Below, one piece after another: positions 7,514 through 12,265 of a stretch of 12,265 nt of DNA. Source of the stretch: Isotricha intestinalis (lineage: Eukaryota; Ciliophora; Litostomatea; Vestibuliferida; Isotrichidae). The DNA lies in contig JAJJLU010000998.1 in assembly GCA_023807065.1 (NCBI GenBank), positions 1-12,265 of the forward strand, in the 5' to 3' direction. Made by a program: the position numbers and the translations under genes. Below the pieces are notes generated by a model, which was given only the letters and a program-made list of their open reading frames with translations, was not told the DNA's origin and made no database searches. The first letter of the stretch is position 1, and every line of letters begins with the position of its first letter.

Positions 7514-8837
7514 ATTAAAGGATATTACTGAAGAGGTTTTTTATTCTATCAATAAAAGTTTATCAGATAAAATTGAAAGGTTTAATAATTTAAAATTAAG
7601 AATAGTAAGAATAAATAAAATTATAGAAATTCTAAATTCTCAGAATAAAGCATTGATTATAAAATCACCTATAAAATTTCCTCAATTAATTAATCAAAAT
7701 AATATTATTAAAAAATCAATTTTTTATAAAGAAATAACGAATAGAGATTTAAATAATTTATATAAATCACACTATGAAATTTCTAATAAAGATTATGAAA
7801 AACAAAGTAAACAAAAAAGTTTTTTATTTAAAAAATTTTTTACTTCACATTCTTTAAATGTAAAGCCATATAATGATATAACAGTAAATTATGAAAAAAA
7901 TGAAAAAAATCAAGCAACATTTGAAAAAGAAAAAATGGATGTGATCAATAATATTAATTCAGCTTTTTTATTTAGTTTTATTCATCAAATTGAAAGTAAA
8001 GAATCTGATAACGAAAGATATATCAATAATAATAAACATTTAATTGAAAAAAAAGATATTAAAAAAGAAATATATATTGCTCCTAAAAGTATAAGAGAAA
8101 AAGAAAAAATAGGTAATTTCAGAAAAAATAATATTTATACTAAATTTAAAAGAAATATAGAAATTAATATTCCTCAAAATATATCTTTAAATAATATAAT
8201 TGATATAAAAATAAAAGAAAATAAAGAAATTAAAAATTTGGATAAAAAAGAATCTAATAAAACTAACAATTCTGATGAAGATGATTCAAGTCAAGGTAAT
8301 GAAGATAAAAATAATGATAATGAAATATTTATTCCTATTGATTTAATTGAAGAAAAAAATAAGGGTTTGAAAGAAGAAAATAATGATAAAAATAATTTCA
8401 AAATTAATAACATTAATATGATTTTACCAAATGATAAAAAAGAAGAAAATTTTATTCAAAAGAAAGAAAATAATAATGAAGAAAATAATGATATGAATAT
8501 TAAAGATGTATCAATCACTAATTTAAATGAACAAGAATTAGATAATGAAAATAAATCAGTTGAAGAGAATAATATCAATAACAATATTGAAGAAAAAAAA
8601 CCTGAAAATAAAGTTTTAACAATGTTTGAAGAAATTGGAGATAATCCAATTTCTAAATTAAAAAAAATTGGAAGTATAAAAGTTAATCAAATAGATCCCA
8701 AAGAAAAAAAATTTACAAATAATCAATTCTCATTAATGGAACAATTAAGAGAACAAATAAATTTAAGATTTATAAATTTAAAAAAACATGAAGAAAAAAA
8801 TGACAGTAATGATGAGAGCGATAGTGAAAGTGATTAA
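7428..8837 (+). CDS. WASHC1: Probable WASH1 (WASH complex subunit 1) homologue
   Basis: This is a 469-residue protein. Residues about 17-86 match the WASH homology domain 1 in pattern and position: a helix ILTCLDKLKDITEEVFYSI, a second helix RIVRINKIIEILNSQNKA, then IIKSPIKFPQL, corresponding to the family's 'K-A-I-x-V-x-S-x-x-K-Y-P' turn. In other eukaryotes this domain joins the pentameric WASH complex on endosomes, where the C-terminus activates Arp2/3. Here the middle (about 265-410) is an acidic, Asn/Glu/Lys-rich low-complexity region. The C-terminus has a WH2/central-like helix (SLMEQLREQINLRF, 435-448) and an acidic end (DSNDESDSESD). The usual polyproline segment is absent and the acidic tail has no tryptophan. 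The identification rests on motif similarity read by eye. The start is fixed by an in-frame stop immediately before the ATG. Confidence 0.6.
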   Translation: MNGKFFVNVINNFESKENNIKNILTCLDKLKDITEEVFYSINKSLSDKIERFNNLKLRIVRINKIIEILNSQNKALIIKSPIKFPQLINQNNIIKKSIFYKEITNRDLNNLYKSHYEISNKDYEKQSKQKSFLFKKFFTSHSLNVKPYNDITVNYEKNEKNQATFEKEKMDVINNINSAFLFSFIHQIESKESDNERYINNNKHLIEKKDIKKEIYIAPKSIREKEKIGNFRKNNIYTKFKRNIEINIPQNISLNNIIDIKIKENKEIKNLDKKESNKTNNSDEDDSSQGNEDKNNDNEIFIPIDLIEEKNKGLKEENNDKNNFKINNINMILPNDKKEENFIQKKENNNEENNDMNIKDVSITNLNEQELDNENKSVEENNINNNIEEKKPENKVLTMFEEIGDNPISKLKKIGSIKVNQIDPKEKKFTNNQFSLMEQLREQINLRFINLKKHEEKNDSNDESDSESD

Positions 8838-9629
8838 AATATATAAATTAATATTTTTTAAATTAATTATTAAATTATTAATTATTTATTATTTGATAAA
8901 CAATAATTTTTTGATTAAATAAATAAAGCAATTATGAAATTTGTCATTTTTTAAACTATATTTTGATTAACAATAATTGAAAAAATCTAAAAAATTTTAC
9001 ACATAAAAATGTGGATATTAATATTAAAAAGAAAAAAATAAAATATTATTCAAAATAATAACATAGTTTTTATATCAAAATATTTTCTATATAACATAAA
9101 ATAATTAAAAGAAGAAAATTTAATTGTTGATTAAATAAAAATATCTTAAAAACTATATATATTGAAATAAGTAAATTAAAAATGAATTATCAAAAATTAA
9201 AAATAACAAAGGAGGTTTCCAAACTAAAAGATTTTGGATATAATATATACATTTTTTAAATATTTTTTGAGTAATAAGTTAGAGAAAAATAATAGCTTAT
9301 TTAACTTACATTTTTATGACCTTAATGCATATATCTTTAGCTGAAATGATGTTATTTATTTTTTATATTTTTATTTAAATTTAGTCAATTAATTTTATGA
9401 AAGAAAAATATTCCTTCCGTTTTTTGATTGATTATAAATTATATATATTCATTATTATTTAAACTTTCATATATAAACATTTAACGATGCATATTTTAAT
9501 CTTTTATGTTTTAAAAATCTTTATATAAATATAAATCAAATTTATAATTAAAAATTATTCATTGAAAAATAATATTAAATATAATAAATATATATAATTA
9601 TAATGACTGAAATTTTGAATTAAACAATA
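8838..9629. other. Long convergent intergenic region, nothing convincing
   Basis: These 792 AT-rich bases lie between the 3' ends of two convergent genes. I see no tRNA-like, rRNA-like or repeat structure. The longest coding-like item is a 25-codon plus-strand frame at 9182-9259 (it contains KEVSKLKDFGYNIY), which has no partner exon that I can identify and may be chance. Confidence 0.5.
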
Positions 9630-10792
9630 TTAAGAATTATTTTCCTGATTTTTACTGTTGTTTTGAGCTAAATCAAAATTTGGATTTTTTTCTTTGAGAT
9701 TATTTATATCATTATTTATATTTTCTATTGGTTCTTTTCTATTTTTTTTTTCATTTGTTTTATATTTAAAGCATTTATCAATATCAGACATATCATAATT
9801 ACAATTTGGACATGTTATTTTAGAAAAATTTTTTTTTAGCCATTCACTTATACAATTATAATGGAAAACATGAAAACATGGAGTTAAACTAACTTTATCA
9901 ATTCCAACTTTAAACTCTTCTAAACAAATGGTACAATTAGAACCATATTTTTCAAATTCTTTCTTACAAATTCTTTCACCTAATAAATCAGGATTATTTA
10001 ATAAAATTTCAATTTTTTTCTTATTATCATTAATAACATTTTCATTTACTTCATTATTAAAAACTCTAATAAAAGTAAAACGATTTGCTCTAGAAGCTCT
10101 TTTAATTCTTCTTATTAATATTATAATAACAATAATAAAAATAATCATAATTGAAAAGATAATTCCTATAGTAATATGTAAACTAGAACTTTTAGGATTT
10201 TTCTTATAACTAATTTCAAAAGTAAAAGGTAATTCATTATAAGTGTCATTACAATAATAAAATACTTCAATTTTATAAACATCATCAAAAGAAGAAGAAC
10301 TTGAAGTTAAAACAAAGGGATTTGAATCAAAATAATTTGCTGTATAATATATTTTATAACTTAATAAAATTGGTTCTTCTGATTTAATAATTTTTTCATT
10401 TAAATCAATTCTTACTTTATATACTGTTTCTTTTCCTTGAGTATTTTCATATAAATAATGACAATATAAATTAGCTAAACCATATGTTTCATTTATTTGT
10501 GGAAGAGTTATTTCTGCTTTTGTTCTGTCTTTTGAAAAAATAAAATCCCCACAATATTTTTTTTGAATTGAATATGAATTTAAATCTGTACAATTTGAAA
10601 AATAATCTCTCCAAAATAGGTATTTAGATTTAATTTTTTTTTTTTGACAAAAATTTATATTCCAAAAACAAGGACTAATAATTTATTATAATATATTTAA
10701 AATTAATAATTATTAAATTTAATTTTTTTATTTATAACTATTATAATAAATATAATTAAACATTTGGATTTAGGATTTAATAAATAAAACAT
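9630..10792 (-). CDS. Single-pass membrane RING-H2 ubiquitin ligase
   Basis: The proposed structure is a first exon at 10792-10739, an intron at 10738-10675 and a second exon at 10674-9630, about 365 residues. Exon 1 gives 18 residues (M1, hydrophobic LIIFIII) that look like a signal peptide. A lumenal or extracellular domain follows, with N-glycosylation sequons (NCT, NET, NDT) and at least four cysteines. A transmembrane segment lies at about 10175-10110 (IIFSIMIIFIIVIIILI, then RRIKR). The cytosolic C-terminus has a RING-H2 finger at 9935-9801: CTIC, CFHVFH, C, CPNC, with the E2-contacting Trp in SEWL. This layout resembles RNF13/goliath-type ligases, which ubiquitinate endosomal or membrane proteins. 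The frame is open without a Met from 10682 down to the internal ATG at 10148, so a start at 10148 would cut off the ectodomain. Joining exon 1 needs one base fewer in the 12-T tract at 10634-10645, a likely sequencing error. Confidence 0.75.
10675..10738 (-). other. Proposed 64-nt intron in the RING gene
   Basis: On the minus strand the donor is GTTATA at 10738 and the acceptor is AATTATTAG ending at 10675. The size is close to the 49-nt intron of the USP gene. It joins a signal-peptide-like exon to a segment whose next residues (SLFLEY) extend the hydrophobic core. This holds in the frame that then requires loss of one base from the 12-T tract to enter the ectodomain frame. Confidence 0.5.
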
Positions 10793-10838
10793 ATCTAAAA
10801 AAACTATATAAATTTTATAAATATTATTATTATATAAA
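10793..10838. promoter_or_regulatory. 46-bp divergent promoter region
   Basis: If the RING gene starts at 10792, only 46 bases separate it from the divergent SDR gene. The sequence is A/T only apart from two C residues and includes TATATAAA-like strings in both directions. It is comparable to the 75-bp divergent spacer at 4771-4845. Confidence 0.4.
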
Positions 10839-11591
10839 ATGGGAAGACTTGACGGCAAAGTAGCAGTAATAACTGGAGGAAGTTCTGGAATTGGAAAAGC
10901 AATAGCAGTTTTATATGCAAAAGAAGGAGCAGATGTAGTAATCATTAGTAGAAAAGAGGAAGCCTTAAAAGAAGTATGTAAATTAAACGAAAAAAAAATC
11001 TCATATGTAGTAGGAGATATCACCAAAGATGAATCAATTAAAAAATTAGTAGATTACGTTAAAAAAAAATTTAAAAAATTAGATATTTTAGTCAACAATG
11101 CCGGATGGTGTCCAGTTCAGCCTTTAAAAGAAATAAAAATCAGTGATTATGATAAAGCTTTTGATTTAGACGTCAGAGCTTTGGTAAATATAACTATAGA
11201 ATTTTTACCTTTAATTTTACAAGCTAAGGGAAATATAATAAATCTCTCAACAGTGGGAGCATCACATCGTGCTGCTAATTTATCAATGTATCTTGGTGCT
11301 AAAGGAGCTGTCGAAAATTTCACAAGATGTTGGGCTTTAGAATTGGCTAAAGATGGTGTAAGAGTTAATGCTATAGCTCCTGGTGCTATTGAAACTAATA
11401 TTTGGAATATGACTGATTTATCTCTTGAAGATGCTAAAAAGCATAAGAAATCAATGGAACAACATATTCCTTGTGGAAGATTCGGAACTCCAGAAGAAGT
11501 TGCTAATGTTGCTCTTTTCTTAGCTAGTAATGAGGCTAGTTATGTCACTGGTTCTATTTATAATGTTGATGGGGGAGCTGGTGCACCTTAA
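10839..11591 (+). CDS. Short-chain dehydrogenase/reductase (classical SDR, FabG-like)
   Basis: This is a complete 250-residue NAD(P)-dependent oxidoreductase of classical SDR length. It has the cofactor glycine motif TGGSSGIG (12-19), Arg38 after the second strand (suggesting NADP(H)), NNAG (86-89), the active-site pair Tyr151 and Lys155 (YLGAK), the PG motif with Thr186 (181-186), and the C-terminal VDGG. The substrate cannot be deduced; relatives act on 3-oxoacyl groups, sugars or alcohols. The classical tetrad Asn-Ser-Tyr-Lys reads here as Asp111-Thr138-Tyr151-Lys155, with Ser137 adjacent. The gene is clearly less AT-rich than its neighbours, uses many GCT/GGT codons in its second half, lacks introns and Asn/Lys runs, and reads like a bacterial protein. 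Acquisition from rumen bacteria is therefore likely, as is common for anaerobic ciliate enzymes. The ATG lies 46 bp from the divergent RING gene. Confidence 0.93.
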   Translation: MGRLDGKVAVITGGSSGIGKAIAVLYAKEGADVVIISRKEEALKEVCKLNEKKISYVVGDITKDESIKKLVDYVKKKFKKLDILVNNAGWCPVQPLKEIKISDYDKAFDLDVRALVNITIEFLPLILQAKGNIINLSTVGASHRAANLSMYLGAKGAVENFTRCWALELAKDGVRVNAIAPGAIETNIWNMTDLSLEDAKKHKKSMEQHIPCGRFGTPEEVANVALFLASNEASYVTGSIYNVDGGAGAP

Positions 11592-11650
11592 TAGAATCTA
11601 GAATAAATTATTAAATATTATATTATATAATATAAAAAAAATTATAAAAC

Positions 11651-12022
11651 AGTGCTGATTTTGTTTTCCTAGACTTTGAGGAGGATAAGAAGATTCCTAT
11701 TATCTTAGCTATAGGTAGAACTTTGATCGATGTTCAGAAAGGAGAACTTACAATGAGGGTTCATGATCAGAATGTGACTTTTAATGTTTTCAATGCAATG
11801 AAATTCCCAACAGATGACGAGGAGTGTTTTAAAGTGGATATGGTTGATGATGTAGTACAAACGAAGGTTGATCAGTTGTTAAGGTCAGATGATTTAGAGA
11901 GAGCTTTAACAGGGGATTCTAAATTTGAAGACTAAGAAGGGAAAGAGCAACTTGAGCTATTAAATGCATCTCCTTGGAGGAGGAATTTTGATCTGCCATT
12001 TGAGTTTAAATATGCTTTAGTG
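11651..12022 (+). mobile_element. Broken plant-type Ty3/gypsy polyprotein fragment
   Basis: From about 11654 one frame encodes a segment typical of the Pol region of plant Ty3/gypsy retrotransposons, covering the end of the retropepsin domain and the linker towards reverse transcriptase. Recognisable stretches include LIDVQKGELTMRVHD, VTFNVFNAMKFP and LNASPW. The frame is interrupted by TAA at 11933-11935 and continues in the same frame afterwards. The end of the protease domain looks internally shortened near 11699-11715, and the linker is cut off around 12000. There are no LTRs, reverse transcriptase or integrase. The codon use (GAG, GTT, CTT, AAG) is unlike the ciliate genes. It is therefore a dead fragment. 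Plant feed DNA joined to ciliate DNA is the most likely source; a real ancient insertion is the alternative. Confidence 0.8.
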
Positions 12023-12265
12023 TATTATTGTGAGTTTATTGTTTATAATTAATTATAATAAGCCTAAAAGAAAATTTTCTTTCAAAGTATTTAATATTAT
12101 TCTAATTTTTTCAAGATTGAAATTTTATTTTATTTTTTTAATTATTATTAATTTTATTAAATGGAATTTATTTTTTAAATGAATGGGAAAATTTTTTGTG
12201 AATGTTATTAATAATTTTGAAAGTAAAGAAAATAATATTAAAAATATTTTAACTTGTCTTGATAA
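12023..12265 (+). repeat. Direct repeat, copy 2 (broken WASH1 5' end) at the window end
   Basis: This segment is nearly identical to 7270-7513. It differs by T-to-G near 12034, one T fewer in the TTGTTTTAT run, one A fewer in CAAGAATTG, and one A more just after the start codon (GGGAAAA for GGGAAA). The extra A shifts the WASH1 frame, which then stops after ten codons. The window ends inside the copy. Indels confined to short runs suggest sequencing or amplification errors in a misjoined copy rather than an old paralogue. Confidence 0.88.

Noticed and set aside
9182..9259. 25-codon plus-strand frame as a small gene
   Set aside because: It is too short to separate from chance in sequence this AT-rich, and no ligand, signal or membrane pattern is present.
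8838..9629. tRNA or other conserved RNA gene in the long spacer
   Set aside because: I found no cloverleaf-capable GC-rich segment; the stretch is uniformly AT-rich.
9928..10209. Plus-strand open frame of 93 codons
   Set aside because: It lies antisense to the membrane and RING part of the minus-strand ligase; its hydrophobic content is the mirror of the transmembrane segment and has no domain of its own.
10703..11026. Minus-strand open frame of 107 codons
   Set aside because: Its first two thirds are antisense to the start of the SDR gene. Only the part from 10792 to 10739 is used, as the proposed first exon of the RING gene.
11723..11935. Independent small protein of 70 codons
   Set aside because: It is an internal piece of the plant retroelement frame; the same frame is open before its ATG and continues after its stop.
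1..12265. CRISPR array, operon or prokaryotic defence system
   Set aside because: The telomere, spliceosomal intron and eukaryotic protein families show a eukaryotic chromosome; there are no regularly spaced repeats beyond the telomere.

Overview
The window looks like one end of a chromosome from an AT-rich ciliate, most likely a rumen ciliate (Entodinium and relatives). It opens with four CCCC blocks of a CCCCAAT repeat in the orientation expected of a telomeric C-strand. It is very AT-rich, with closely packed eukaryotic genes, tiny GT..AG introns (49 nt in the clearest case) and N/K/E/D-rich proteins. Reading frames end in TAA or TAG with no sign of reassigned stops, which fits a litostome ciliate using the standard code. 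That rumen ciliates have CCCCAAT telomeres is my recollection, not a database result.

Layout. 1-31 is telomere. 116-626 is a TA-bounded segment with imperfect terminal inverted repeats, probably a small DNA transposon relic or IES-like element; 627-1260 is non-coding or decayed. 1261-2838 (+) encodes a ubiquitin-like/B-box/coiled-coil protein, perhaps with a further short exon to 3021. 3511-4770 (-) encodes a basic coiled-coil protein of unknown function. It is divergent, across 75 bp, from 4846-5911 (+), a two-exon ubiquitin protease of the USP12/USP46 type. 6253-7053 (+) is a cyclin-like protein and 7428-8837 (+) a probable WASH1 (WASHC1) homologue. 8838-9629 is empty. 9630-10792 (-) is a single-pass membrane RING-H2 ubiquitin ligase, with a probable signal-peptide exon and a one-base frame break in a 12-T tract. 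It is divergent, across 46 bp, from 10839-11591 (+), a short-chain dehydrogenase/reductase with bacterial-looking sequence and composition.

The last 620 bases do not behave like the rest. About 11651-12022 is a broken piece of a plant-type Ty3/gypsy polyprotein. From 12023 to the end the sequence is a near-perfect direct copy of 7270-7513 (the WASH1 promoter and first codons) carrying homopolymer indels that kill the frame. A ciliate-plant-ciliate order with an abrupt end is best explained by a chimeric amplicon or assembly join with feed-plant DNA, although a real insertion cannot be excluded from sequence alone.

The genes do not form a pathway. Themes are ubiquitin (USP12/46-like protease, RING-H2 ligase, ubiquitin-like/B-box protein), endosomal actin (WASH1) and cell cycle (cyclin). 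I see no clear new multi-gene system. The items most worth checking are the subtelomeric inverted-repeat element, the paired hairpins at 3090-3126, the WASH1 without a polyproline segment, the SDR with an altered catalytic tetrad, and the chimeric 3' end.
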